The notes below the pieces were generated by a model. That model saw nothing but the letters and a program-made list of their open reading frames with translations. It ran no database searches and was not told where the DNA came from. From Pipra filicauda (lineage: Eukaryota > Chordata > Aves > Passeriformes > Pipridae), in contig NW_024104442.1 of the NCBI RefSeq assembly GCF_003945595.2, positions 672,619-736,618 of the forward strand: a stretch of DNA of 64,000 bases, in the 5' to 3' direction. Below, piece after piece: positions 1 to 12,800 of the stretch. Position numbers and translations under genes: made by a program. Each line of letters opens with the position of its first letter. The stretch's first letter is position 1.

Positions 1-238
1 GTGGTGGCACTGTGAGTGTATCCTGGTGGCTTGTGAGCAAGAGAATGCCTTCTCCCTGCCCCCAGCAATGAGGTGAGGTGGTACAGAATAACCTCAGTGT
101 CCTGGCCATGCCCCTCCTGGCTACTGCAAAAACTAACACTCTTTTGGCCAGAACCAGGGCATTCTCCCCCCCTTATTCTATACCATCTGTGTCATACCCA
201 GATCCTACACCTTCCCACTATATGTATATACATAAGAG

Positions 239-276
239 TATATATATATTTATATATATATATATATATATACACA
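239..276. repeat. (TA)n microsatellite
   Basis: Near-pure TA dinucleotide run of about 38 bp, with one interruption (tatttat), inside the inferred RAB40C intron. Confidence 0.9.
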
Positions 277-2899
277 TAAGGTATCATTTCCATAGTCAGT
301 GACCATCCCCCCAGGGTGTCTGTTGAGTTCATTTAGTCCATGGCTGTGGGTTCTCTCCATCCTGGATGTCTCCCAGGGCAGGAGGGCTGGTGTGCTGTCA
401 GCTGGTTCCAGCTGCATCAGGAGCTCAGGACTGGTGTATCTGGAGCAGTCCATCCTCACTGTCCGTGGCAGTTCTGGCACACAGTGGCAGTGTCATTCAG
501 CAACCAGTATCATACAACTGAACATAGACTGTTCTCACCCAAAAATCACATCTCCTTGAGGGGCACATCATGTTTCCCTGTCCCTCTGCAGCAGCCACCA
601 AGTGCAGCCAGTCCTTGAGCGAAACCAATCCCACGGGTGGGTTTGCCTTTGCTCGAGGCAGGACTGGTCCAAACTATCTTCCCTCACACATTCCTCACAT
701 GCATCATGGGGACTTTATCCTCTTCTACAGTATGGGGAGGTTTGGATTGGAAAGGCAGTGAACCAGTGCTGGGACTTCCCAGTGGAGCAGAGCATTTCTG
801 TAGGGGTGTGACAGTCCCCTCGATTGATCTTATTTATATAGTGCATTGAATGAAGGATTGGCCTTGGCTCATCGTCACTGCACACCTCCAGTTTTGCCTG
901 TTGACCTTATATATCACTTTGCCAGTGGATTGGTTGTCTTCTTTTGAACTATAAATAAATGAAACCCAATTTAATTTAAAAAATGGAGGAAAAAAGCTGA
1001 GGTGGCATTATACAGCACACATCTGTAAGCTGGGGGAACTGATTATATTTTTAATGAAGTTCAAGTAATGTGGACTGGTTTTTGTTGTGGGTGGACTAAC
1101 AGAGTGAGGTGGTGGATTCCGAGCTCCCACAAGCAGAAGACAGTCATGTAAGAAATGAGGTGGCAAAAGCATCTTTGGTCAGTCTGACTCATGCAAACTG
1201 GAAATGACTTTAAGTGTCAAAGTGGAAATGACTTTGGGCGTCTCTGAGAAGAAAAGCAAGTGCCTTCAAACTGTATCAATGTCTCACTTGAGCACATTGA
1301 TTTATTTTTATTATTTTTAAATTTTTTTTCCTTTGGAAAGAGGTTTTTGAGCATCACCTGGAATGTCTTTTGCCCTAGATTTGCAAATAAATTATGTTCT
1401 TCTGAGAGACACTGTGGATGCAGACTGGGGGTGTTGCTGCCCAGCCTTCAAGGGAGGTCTCAGGAAAACCTCCTGATGTCTGGTTTACAGTGGGATGGGT
1501 CCCTTCATCCCTCTGCTATGGGGTGAGTCCTGGTTGTACCTTTGTGGTGTTTGTGTAGGTGCAATGGAGTGTTGGTGGTTGGATCGTTAGAGAGGACACT
1601 TCATTGGGACCAATCACCTAAAATGCAGTATTGGCTCTGGCATCACCCCGAGAGCTGGGATCGTTCTCGCCCCAGCACTGAGTGAGGATCCCCTTGGAAA
1701 GCTAAAGCAGGAGAAAGGCACATGCTGCTCTCAGGTTTTGCTCAAATCTGCCTTTTTAAGGGGAGGTGACCCTTCTGGTCCCCCACCCAGGCATTAGGGC
1801 ACCTCGGGAGTCTGCAACAGCAAAACCTGTCTCCTTTTCTCTGAAACAAAGACCCACACAGAGCCCAGAGGCCACTGTGTTTCAGCAGTAAATATTTACA
1901 GAGCCTTGTTCACTTGAGCTATTTAAAGCAATTTTCCTGAGACATCAATCTGTTTAAATAGAGAGCATGAAATGCACATCTCCCTTGTCTTTCTGCCTTT
2001 TCCAGTGGGACTTCCAGGTCTAGGTACCTGCTTTCCTGCTGCCTCCTCCATTGTGTTTCCCAGGCTCGTGCAGGTGCAGTTCAGGGGCTTGGCTGAGTGG
2101 AGGTACCCCTGTCTCCAAGCCATGAATTCCCAAGGGGAAAGGGAATGACAGAAAACTGTCATTTCTCTTGGAGGGGTTTTACTTTTCCTACTCACATCAG
2201 GTGTCATCTTTTGGGTGAAAGCTTGAACTAAGCTCAGGTTGGGTGTGGGGTTTCCAGGTGATATCAATGCAAAGTGTGTTGTGCACTGCATGAGTAATCT
2301 GGAAGAGGTCAGAGTTTCCCATAACAAATCCTGTGTATTCCCATGGGAAAATGACTTTGCTTTCTTAGGTTTTCCTTAGACCAGTTGGCAATAGAAGGAA
2401 AGGTTTGGAATTCCCTGGAGCCTTGCCCGGGAGTGTGAAACCCAGCTCTGCAGAGGAGAATTGGGTGTCTGACATCAGACTTGGTGACAGCAGATCCCTT
2501 TGCACAGTGCCCTGTGCCAGGTCTGCTCCAGGAACAGGGCTGGGATGGCGTCAGCAGGAGTCTAAAGCAGGGCTGGAAAATTAGCAGAGGAGTCGGCCCA
2601 AGTGCTAAATCTGAGAGAACAGCCCAGACTTGTTCCCAAGCCTCATTCACTGTGTTGCATCATGCTCGATATTGGTCCAGGAGGAGATCAGTTGATATAA
2701 AATAAGCTTTGAACAAGAGTGGTTTCTTTGCCCCGGCGCCGCTCCCCGAGGGCCGGGCAGGGCTGGTTCGTCACCGCGTGGGGTTGGTGGGGTTTGAGCA
2801 GCACGGCCCTGCTGAGGCATCAGGGCTGGAACTGGAATGTCTGTGCCTGGCTGTGAGCAGAGGGGATGCTCAGCTGGGGGAAACCTGTCAGCACCACAG

Positions 2900-3383
2900 T
2901 GTCAGAAAGATATAAGCTCTTAGGGAGTGTCCAAAGGAGGGCAAGGAAGATGGGGAAGGGCCTTGATTTGAAGCCGTGTGAGGACACTGAGGGCACTTGG
3001 TGTGTTCAGCTGGAGAAGAGGAGACTGAGGGGAGACCTCCCTGCAGTTCCAACTGCCTGGGCAGGGGCAGAGGAGGGGCAGGGACTGAGCTCTGCTCTGG
3101 GGGGACCAGGGACAGCACCCAGGGAATGGCTGGAGCTGTGTCAGGGCAGGCTCAGGTTGGATCTCAGGAAAAGGTTCTTCCCCCCGAGGGTGGTTGGGCA
3201 CTGACCAGGCTCCCCAGGGCAGTGGGCACAGCCCCAAGGCTGCCAGAGCTCCAGGAGGGTTTGGATGATCCTCTGGGGCACAGGGTGTGACTCTTGGGAT
3301 GGTCCTGTGCAGGGCAAGGGTTGGACTTGATGACCCTTGTGGGTCCATTGCAACTCAGCACATTCTCTGATTCTGTGAACTAC
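2900..3383 (+). mobile_element. CR1 LINE fragment, 5'-truncated
   Basis: The segment reads through the CR1 ORF2 C-terminal remnant (aagatgggg...ggcacttggtgtgttcagctgg) into the CR1 3' UTR (ttggacttgatgacccttgtgggtcc) and ends in the octamer-like ctgattctgtga. It is in + orientation, sense to RAB40C. Open frames over it are decayed LINE sequence. Confidence 0.9.
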
Positions 3384-3607
3384 AAAAAGGAAACTTTAAA
3401 AACTGCCCTTGAGCTGCCTGAAGTGCAGAGGCAGAGCAGCAGCCCTGGCGTGGCCATGGCCTTGCACTGTCTCCCTGCCCTCAGCCTCTGCACAGAGGTG
3501 GCATCTAGTGGCTGCTGTGGCCTCTGTCCCCTTGTCCCTGGGATGAGGGAGGAGCCAAGACTGAGCTTGAGCTGTAGGCTGGGCCTAGGAAAGCGAGCTG
3601 GGCTGCT

Positions 3608-3850
3608 GTCTTAGTTTAACAAGATTACAACTTAGAAATAAGGAGACTTCAGGTGGAAGTGTGGAAAGGGAAAAAGAAACAGCTTTTATTAACAAAATCT
3701 GAATAAACAACAAATGGTGCAATTAAAAACTTTCAGAAGAAAACAAAGCAAAGTCCCAAATCCCCAGGTGGGGGAGGAGAAACCCGTGGCAGCCCGGGGA
3801 GGGGAGGGGGGGAATGGGGGGGAGGCAACGTTGAGGAAAAATTCCAACAT
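3608..3850. mobile_element. Possible endogenous retrovirus LTR fragment
   Basis: Starts with tgtcttagttt, then a purine-rich stretch, an AT-rich block (ttattaacaaaatctgaataaac) and a G-rich end. This layout resembles passerine ERV LTRs as I remember them. No gag, pol or env coding is visible and I see no paired LTR or target-site duplication. It could also be ordinary AT-rich intron. Confidence 0.3.
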
Positions 3851-5369
3851 CTACATTATGTAGATTTTGTGGCACCAGTGAGCCAGGGTCAGACTGCAGA
3901 GCTGTGGGAGAGCTGTGAGCTGTGTCCTGCCTGGGATGCTAACCACCTGGGAAAAATAACATACCAAAAGGGAGTCCCTTCGAGCTGTCCTGATGCTCTG
4001 AGTGTTTCTGGAAGAGGGAGGCTGAAATCTTCTCCAAAACATCAGTTGTACAGATTTTGGTCCTTATCAATGAGCTTGTGGGCAGAGTTTGCTCCAAAAC
4101 CTTTTGTAAATGCAGTCCCTAGTGCCAGTTTGGGTGTGTGCAAGTTAAAAAGTACAGCACTTTCCTGCACCCCGTTGACCACATACTGCTCTGCCTTAAC
4201 TCGGGTGTGTGTGACCATCTCAGAGCAGTGTCCCAGCAGTGCCACAGGGGTGATCCTCAGAAAGGCCTCCCCCCTCCACCTCCAGTGCTCCGATGCCAAG
4301 GAGAGAAGTTCTGCCCAAACACACAGACTGCCCTGAGCCAGGCAACAAAACCACTTGGCTGGAATTCCAGCTGCCTGGAATTGGGAAGGGGTAGGTTTGG
4401 TACTTTTTTTTTCCCTGAGCTTTTGCACTTGGCATGAAGTGTGGGGGGCAGCAGGTACCTGGAGACCCTGCTAGAACGTGGGGAGCTCTGGGAATTCCCA
4501 CAGGAGCTCTGGGCTGCCAATCCTGCCTGACTCCTGGGAAGGGAGATCTGCAGGTACAAAGACAACCTCGTGCTTCCTCCCCCCATCTCACACACCTTCT
4601 CTGTGTGTGACATCACTGTGAAGGACATGAAGGGCTTTTGCTTTGCCTGTTTGTTTTTCCCTGAGCATCTTGAGGAAAGAAACTTCCCCCAGGAAGTTTT
4701 CCAGTGCATTTTTTACTGGTTTTCTGCTTTGGTCATGGCTGTATAAGACTGGTGTCACTCTGGTTTAAAGTATGTGATGTAGTTTCAGATGAACACAGAG
4801 TATTTAAAGCATTTCTCTGGTGACTGAATCATGAATATTTGGGACAGGGAACCCATGTTCCCCATGTTGGGGATGTAGGATGGACAGTTTGTGGGTGTGG
4901 AGCCTAATGAAGACATTTGTGTGTTTGACATTTACATTAATGAGCTTTCTTCTCTTCCCAGTCAAGCTGAGCCTCTCTTAAGGGCTCATAATCAAGTGAT
5001 TTGTTTCACCTCACCAGTGGCAGTTTTGGAAATGTGGTTTCTGTGCCCTGAAAACTGCCTCTGTTCCCCCTCCTTGGTGCTTTCCTGCAGCTGCTCCATC
5101 TGTGTGCCTGCACTGCTGAGCAAGGGCTCCCTCCTGCCTGCAAGGAGCTCCTGTGCCTGAGGAGGAGGTTCTGCGTGGGGCAGAGTCTCCGAAACAGCAC
5201 ACTGGGCTTAATTAGCCCCTTCCCAACAGCCCATCAGAGCCTGGGTCAGGAACTGGCAGGAGAAGATGTCTGGATACTCCCTCCTTGCTGGGGAAAGATG
5301 TCTGAATACTCCCTCCTTGCTCCCACTGCTCCTCGCCATCCCTGGGGATCAAGGAGATTTATACCCGCC

Positions 5370-5760
5370 TGAAAGTAAATACAGATCACTTGTCTCTGGA
5401 GGAAGATAAAATGTAAACTGTCTGTTTTCTGTGATAAAGCTCTGGAAATAGTTGGGATTTAAGATAATTATCTTTATTGCTTTTTATAGCACCCTGTGAA
5501 GGCTGAAATCTAATTTGTTTTTCACTAACAGGGAACTCCTGCAGATGACTCAGAAAAATCCATTTGCTTTATTGACAAACTTGTCTGTTTGGTTGTCAGG
5601 GCAGTGTTCTCCTTGCAGGGAAAGGGAAATGCGGGTCGGGTTTTAATACAGATTCAAAGTCTGATATCTGTTGGCAAGAGGAAAAAATAAAGTTGATCTA
5701 ATCAGAGTGAAGCGACTCTGCTTTATTAAAGAGGGCTGTAAATTAGTTGATGCTTCAGTG
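5370..5760. promoter_or_regulatory. Candidate intronic regulatory block
   Basis: An AT-rich, repeat-free stretch that stands out from the GC-richer intron. It contains a perfect palindrome agataattatct (5462-5473, two opposed GATA sites), further GATA strings near 5405 and 5435, and an AP-1 consensus TGACTCA (5546-5552). The motifs are seen; enhancer function is a guess. Confidence 0.25.
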
Positions 5761-6417
5761 GGTGTGCAGTGGTGGTGCTTCGTGCTTTTGTTTAAGCAAC
5801 TTCACTTGAAGCTTATTAACTAGAGCCTGCAGAGAAGCTGCTTTTCCTGGGCACCTGGATTTCGGGAAGGAGGTGGGAGGTGCAGCTGTGGCTCTACCCC
5901 TGTGCCTGGGGCTGTGGGGAGGGTTGAGTTTTGCATCATTTGAACCTGTTGCTTGCAAGTGGAGTTGCCCGTTTTAAACTTCTCGGTCTGACTGTGAGGC
6001 AGGCTCCCCCTGCTAACAAACTCCTTGTGTGTCTGAAGATGTTGGACACCCCTTGTGTGAATGAGTTGTGTGCCAGCACAGCTGGGTGTTGTGGTTTGGG
6101 GGAGGGTTCTGGTGCTGTGTGTGAAAAGTAGATGATGTCTGTGCTGCCTTCTCAGCCCTTCATAAGGGGGAGTGTGTCCTGCCTTGCCTCTGGGATCCAC
6201 ACCCCAGGGCTGCTCAGAAGAAGAAACAGCATTCCCTGGGCAGGTTTTCTATATCAGCCACCTCTCAAAATGTCCTGTGACTGCAGGCAGGGATGTTTGA
6301 GATGCTGGGACTGCAGGCTCAGGTAGTGGAGATGCTTATAAAACGAGTTTGTGTCTCACCCCCCAAAAGTCTAAATTATCAGTCATATGGGATAATGCTG
6401 CAAACCACTGAATCTCA

Positions 6418-6555
6418 CATAGTCACAGAATGGTTTAGGTTGGAAGGGACCTTAAAGCCCATCTCATTCCACCCCCTGTCATGGGCAGAGACACCTTCCA
6501 GTAGACCAGGTTGCTCCAAGCCCCATCCAGCCTCTCCTGACAGGTTTTATCCAAC
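6418..6555 (-). mobile_element. CR1 fragment (3' end)
   Basis: Reverse-complement CR1 3' tail: begins catagtcacagaatggtttag and continues ttggaagggaccttaaagccc. Short and truncated. It ends about 270 bp before the RAB40C exon at 6822. Confidence 0.9.
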
Positions 6556-6821
6556 AATGGACAAATTGTAAGAAACAATGGGGTTAACTGCATTTTCAGG
6601 GAGGAGGGATAGAGCTCCAGCAGAGCAGTCTTTGCCTTGAAGCAGAAGCCTATTTCTATCAAGTCTCTATTGTCCTCCACAAAGAGGCAGCAGAGCAGAG
6701 GGGAGAGAACATCCCTTTCAGTAAACATGAGGTGACAGATCCGGGTGGGCAGAGCAGGGTTCCTGTGTGTCTCTGAAGACCTTCCCAGTGTTTGCTCAGC
6801 TTTTCCTTGCTTTTCTTTCAG

Positions 6822-9800
6822 GAATTGACTACAAGACCACTACTATCCTGTTGGATGGCAGAAGGGTCAAGCTGGAACTCTGGTGAGTGTTTGTGAGTGT
6901 GATGCAGGCTGGGAGAGCAGGGGCAGGGGGCTCTGGGAGTGCTGGGGGGCTGCTGGACCCGAGAGCACAGAGCATCCCTGGCTGTGGTGAGGCTCCTGCC
7001 TGTTCTTCCCAGTGAGTTCCTGTGGCAAACCAGATACCTTTCTGTCAGTGGAGTAGCACAAACACCATGCTGCTCTGTGCTGGAATAGTCTGATTTCTGT
7101 CTTTCTCCATCATGCCTGACCGTTTCTGCCACTACTCTGCACTTGTGAGACCCCCCCTTGCAGTTCTGTGTCTGGGTCTGGGGTCCTCAGCACAAGAAAG
7201 ACATGGACATGAACAGGTCCAGAGGAGGTCACAGAAATGCTCTAAGGGCTGAAGCCCCTCTGCTCTGGGGCCAGGCTGGGAGAGCTGGGGTTGTTCACCT
7301 GAAGATGATCTCAGCGGTCTTTTCCAACCCATCTGATTCTGTGATTCTGTGATTCTCAAGTCCAACCCTTGATCCAGCCCCGCCGTGGTTCCCAGCCCAT
7401 GGCACTGATGCCACATCCAGTCTGTCCTTAAACACCTCCAGGGATGGAGAATCCACCACTTCCCTGGGCAGCCCATTCCAATGGCTGAGCACCCTCTCTG
7501 GAAAGCATTTCTTCCTGATATCCAACCTAAACCTCCCCTGGCACAGTTTAAGACCCAGCCCTCTTGTCCTACTGCTGGTTCCTGGGAGAAGAGACCAATC
7601 CCCGCCTGGCTCCCCCCTCCTGTCAGGGAGTTGCAGAGAGTGAGGAGGTCTCCCCTGAGCCTCCTCTTCTCCAGGCTGAGCCCCCCCAGCTCCCTCAGCC
7701 TCTCCTCACAGCACTTGTGCTCCAGTCCCTTCCCCAGCCTCGTTGCTCTTCTCTGGACCTGCTCCAGCCCCTCCATGTCCTTCCTGAGCTGAGGGCCCAG
7801 AGCTGGACACAGCACTCCAGGGGTGGCCTCACCAGTGCCCAGTCCAGGGGCAGAATCACTGCCCTGCTCCTGCTGCCACACTGTTCCTGAGCCAGGCTGG
7901 GATCCATTGGCCTTCTTGGTCACCTGGGCACACGCTGGCTCATGTCCAGGGAGACCTGAGAGCCCCTTCCAGTGCCTAAAGGGGCTCCAGGAGAGCTGGA
8001 GAGGGACTTGGGACAAGGGCCTGGAGGGACAGGACAAGGGGGAATGACTTCCCAGTGCCAGAGGGCAGGGTTAGATGGGATATTGGGAAGGAATTGTTGG
8101 CTGTGAGGGTGGGGAGGCCCTGGCACAGGTTGCCCAGAGAAGCTGTGGCTGCCCCATCCCTGGAAGTGTCCAAGGCCAGGTTGGATGAGGCTTGGATTCA
8201 CCTGGGCTAGTGGAAGGTGTCCCTGCCCATGGCAGGGGGTGGAATGAAATGGTCTTTAAGGTGCTTCCAGCCCAAACCATTGTATGCTTCTATGTTCCTG
8301 TACAGCTGTTGATCATTGAGGGAACAGTACTATTTTGGAAGCAATACTGGATTTTCCTGAGATCCAAGGATGAGAAATACAGGCAGAATAGGAAAGGAGA
8401 AGACAAAAATAGGTGAAGCCCTTAGTCCCTCAGGAGCTGGATATTTCTCAATGACTTGAGGAGAAAATTAAATTAAAACAAGAGCAGTTAATAGACCTCA
8501 GAGTGTCAGAGTCTGGTGAACCCCTGGAGAACAGGAGTGACTGGACACTGGGATGGAGATGGGAGAACATTCCATGGGAGGGGTAACTCCTGCCTTGTCT
8601 GCCAGCACTGCAGGGAGAGCTGGAGTCCTGGCTGAGCTATGTCTGAGGTTTAACCTGCTGAGGAGCTGGCACAGCAATCCTGGAGATGAGAGAGGAGGGA
8701 TGGGATAGGATGGGATGGGATAGGATAGGATAGGATAGGATAGGATAGGATAGGATAGGATAGGATAGGATAGGATAGCATTAGGGTGAGATAGGATGGG
8801 GAAGGATAGAATAGCTTTAGGATGGGATGGGATAGGATAGAGTAGGATGGTGTTTGGGTAGGATAGCTTTAGGATGGGATGGGATGGGATAGGATAGGAT
8901 AGATAGTCTGCCCATATTCTGGGTTTTACATGGGTCTTGTGGGGAATGACACAGGCCCTAAAACATGGAGTTAAATAGCCCCTACCAGCTATTGAGTCAA
9001 GTAACAGGAATATTAGTAACCTGTGTGAATTGTTAACTAGGAATGAACTCCATGTTCTCAGCCTCAGTGAGTGACTCTGGCAGCGTGGAGTTTGGTGGTT
9101 TAATTACACCCTGCTCTCTGAAGCTGAATGTCCTCATTTTTCTTACAAAAAAGAACAGAAGCAGCTCATTTATCTCTTCTAGCCTGTGTGTTTATATGTG
9201 CCACTTGCATTCTTGCCTCTCTCTCATAAGATGCCTGTTGGAACATTTCAGCCCCAAGTGTGTAGTAACTTACTGCTTCCCTCTTGAAAACATCTTCTTT
9301 TTATGCTGCAGTTCTTGAGCTGGAGAACAGCACAGGAGCTGAAAAGCTGATAACAATGGTTTATGATGCCTTAGTGTAATCTTTCACCATTACTTACCCA
9401 CTGTTTGATTGTCAAGGGAGAAGGATATGTAAGCACAGGCTGTTAGATTGATGTCCAGGGCCTATAATATGATCCCTGGAAGCTTTAAGCTTTAGATCTG
9501 AAGGAGTGACTGTCCTGAACTTGAGGTCAGTGCCTTTCTCATGGAGCTGATGCACATCTGGGGCTGAGGGGGCAAATCATCAGTCTTTTCAGTGGTCATT
9601 AATGTCTTTTATTCTGGCCCAGGGAATAGATTTGGCAAACATGATAATGTATCTGATTACCCTGGTGCATCTAAGTCTGTACTGGTTAAATTGGTGTGCT
9701 GGGCTCTGGCTTTTTGTCCCAGATGTTCCCACAGGCACTGGAGTGCTGGTAATGCTGTCAAACTTAGTTACACCCTGCTAAGACAGTAAAAATGATAGTG

Positions 9801-12800
9801 ACTGAAGAGCCCCTTATTGTCCCAGTGGGATAGAAACACTGTTCCCCAGTCCTGCTCATTAGCTCTCCATAGGGTGAGATCGACCAGGTCTGTCAGGAAT
9901 CTGAGTATAAGAGAATTCCCTTTATTTTCAATTTTTAAAACTTGTTTGAAAAAATAAGTGAAGCCAGACAGTGCAAGATAATTTCTCCTCCCTGGAGTGG
10001 TTACATTCATCTTATGGTAGGTCAGATGTTCTCCATGCCAGGGAGTGCTCTGCAGACTCACTCTGACTCTGAACTCCCATGGGCTGCAGGGAACCAAGAC
10101 AGAAGATCCTTTGCCCAGGGGAATAAAATGACTTGCACCCTCATACATCATCAGACAGTACTGAAGCCAAGTGGTTTGGGTTGGTATTTTCTCCATGGGA
10201 AGCACAATGACAGTGGCAACCTCTTGAGTGTCTGACTGTGTCCAAATGTGGTGTTGTACCCACCGATTCTTCCCAAAAAACCCACCATGCGGAGCACTTT
10301 GGGTACCATGTGTGTTCTAAAGATCTGACAAGATCAACACTGATTTTATTCTGGTGTTTTGGGTCCAGCAGGAGATGTGCAGTATGGGAGTCAATTCTCC
10401 ACATTTCACAGCTGTAACTTTTCTGTGTTTCAGGGACACTTCAGGGCAAGGGAGATTTTGCACCATTTTCAGATCCTACTCCAGAGGAGCCCAGGTAAGT
10501 GCTGCTCTCAGGGCTTTGAAGAGGTGCATTTGCTTTTCCTTTAGGCTGTAGGAATCTTTTCTGCTGTAGTAAAGAGCTCTGAAGAGGAAGGCATTGATCA
10601 GCAAAAGGATCTACGGAGATGCCAAGAGGCATCTTGTTGCCTGGGATTCTGTTCTTATGAAATGGTGGGAGAAAGGGGAGGGAATGACAGACTTTGCTAA
10701 ACTCCTACAGAAAAGGTCTGTACAGGCTATGTTCAGTATTAATTTCTAGAGGTGGGGTTAGAGAGGATGAGGCAATTCTCACTTTAGATGTGCCTTAAGC
10801 TTTGATGTGGGAGCTCCTACTTTCTGAGGTTTCCCAAATTTGTTTAAATATGACACTGGCTTTCCCAGTGGAGCTCTTCCAGGCTGTGTTGCCTTCAAGT
10901 CAGTTCCAAAAATAGGGGTGGCTCCTACTTGTGTGTCTGAGGCAAACTTGGAACTAGAGCAGCTCAGTTGGATTGTAAAGTGCGTGTGTTCCTTAAAACT
11001 TGAGGCAGAGCCTTACAGTTTGAGTTTCTCCTCTGGGGCCTGCTCCAGAATAGCATCAAGATCCTCAACAGCACAAAAATCCTTGTGGTCCTCTGGAAAA
11101 TTGCTTTTAGTGTTTTCTCACGGTTCTGTTGTTGTCCTTGTAATAACATGACAGAGGCTCTCCAAGATAAAGTCTCCCTGAGTTTAATGAGCTACTGTAT
11201 TTACCTTATTGTTTCCAAATTGGAAAACTTTGGAGAAAATTCCTCCTCTCTTAGACACCTGGAGTCAGAAGCCGCCTATCAGCCTCCTGACTGTGCTGGT
11301 ATCCTGGCAGATTCCCAGCCTTTGGGAAACTTTGCCACTTTCATTTAAGCTCTTGCCGCTCTTGGCTTTTTGCTCCTCGTAGGACCTTTGCTTTTGAAAC
11401 TGGGAAAATCCATCTTGCTCTCTTTCCCTAAGACTTCCTGCAAATTCCCTTGTGCCGCAGACATGGGAACACCTCACCTGGGATGTGAGGTTGAGATCTC
11501 TGGTGTCCTGTTCATTCATGTTTGTGCACATCTCTGGTGGTCTGGATGCTTTGAGGCAGCTCCTTTGAAGCAGAGGCCAATTTCCTGGTGCTTGCAGAAG
11601 TGCAGGGCAAGGAGTGTTGGAATTCTGCAGTGGGAGAGCCCAGGATCTCCCATTCACATGCTCAGTCCCGTGTCTGAGTCTATCTTTAAGCTTTCCTCTG
11701 CCCTTACACATTTCAGAAAAGTCTGGAGCTCCAATCACAGAATCACAGAACAGTTTGGGTTGGAAGGGACTATAAAGCTCACCCCGTTCCACCCCCTGCC
11801 ATGGGCAGGGACACCTTCCACTAGCCCAGGTTGCTCCAAGCCCCGTCAAACCTGGCCTTGGACACTTCCAGGGATGGGGAGTCCACAACCTCCTAATGGA
11901 ACCTGTGGGCTTGAGGCCACATCACTTCCCTCAGCAGTTATAAATGACCAGAGCCTGGTCAGTGTGGTTTGCTGGTGACCATGAAGCTTAGCTTTGATCA
12001 GGCTTTTTTCTGAGACCTCGTTGTGTCAGATTCCCAGAATAAACTGGGAATAGAAAGCAGCAACTAATATGTCCAGAAATACCATTTGAGAGCTTTTACC
12101 CCTGTCTGCAGCCACTGTGCAGAATCTCCCCTCAGTGTAGCCTGTGAGCTCCTCAGAGCAAGTGCTGTGTCTCCACAGGGCTGCACCCACACACCAGAAC
12201 TTGTACCTGCTGCTGCCACCGAGGGAACTGGGGCAGAGGGGGAGGTGAAATAAGGAGTGATGAGGAATTGGATGGAGAGACAGGTCTAGAACCTGCCTGG
12301 AGCTGTGAGGTACTGGCACAGCACATCTATGGGTTCCTGCAGCCTGGATACGACATTTGGGTGCCATAAGGTATCTGGCTGACCTGACCTCAAGCTTGAA
12401 ATGGAGTGATTTTCTCTTCCTTCCTCAAAATGAAGTTCTTGACCTTCTTCACTTTGGAGGCAATGTCCTGCCCTTGTGCTGTGCTTATCAGCTTTGCTGG
12501 GGGGACTCTCACCTGAGGTTTGCCTCCTCCATCTTGCTGCCTGCCCCTCCCAAGGAGTGAGGCTGAGACAATGAACCTCATCAGCCAGGCAGGGGGACCT
12601 TCAGGGTGAATACTTCATCAAATCATGGAATCCTTAAGGTCGGAAAAGCCCTCTGAGGTCATCGAGTCCACCCATTAGCCCAGCCAAGTGACTGCCAAGG
12701 CCATCACTAAACCATGTCTCTGAGCTCCACATTCTGCAGGGGGTTCGTGAACACTTCCAGGGATGGTGATTCCACCACTGCCCTGGGTAGCCTGTGACCA

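Larger units (their letters stand above)
1..6821 (+). other. RAB40C: RAB40C intron 1 (inferred), non-coding
   Basis: I find no coding exon here. The first RAB40C exon in the window starts at 6822 in the middle of a codon (Gly about residue 48), so the exon carrying the start codon and the P-loop must lie upstream; I could not find it in these 6.8 kb. The stretch holds a TA microsatellite (239-276), CR1 copies (2900-3383, 6418-6555), a possible LTR fragment (3608-3850) and an AT-rich unique block (5370-5760). AATAAA strings near 953 and 1385 could be chance or could mark the 3' end of an upstream gene. Confidence 0.6.

Noticed and set aside
7132..8037. 301-residue minus-strand open frame
   Set aside because: It is decayed CR1 ORF2 sequence ([20 protein letters not shown]) fused by chance with a neighbouring opposite-strand CR1, not a host gene.
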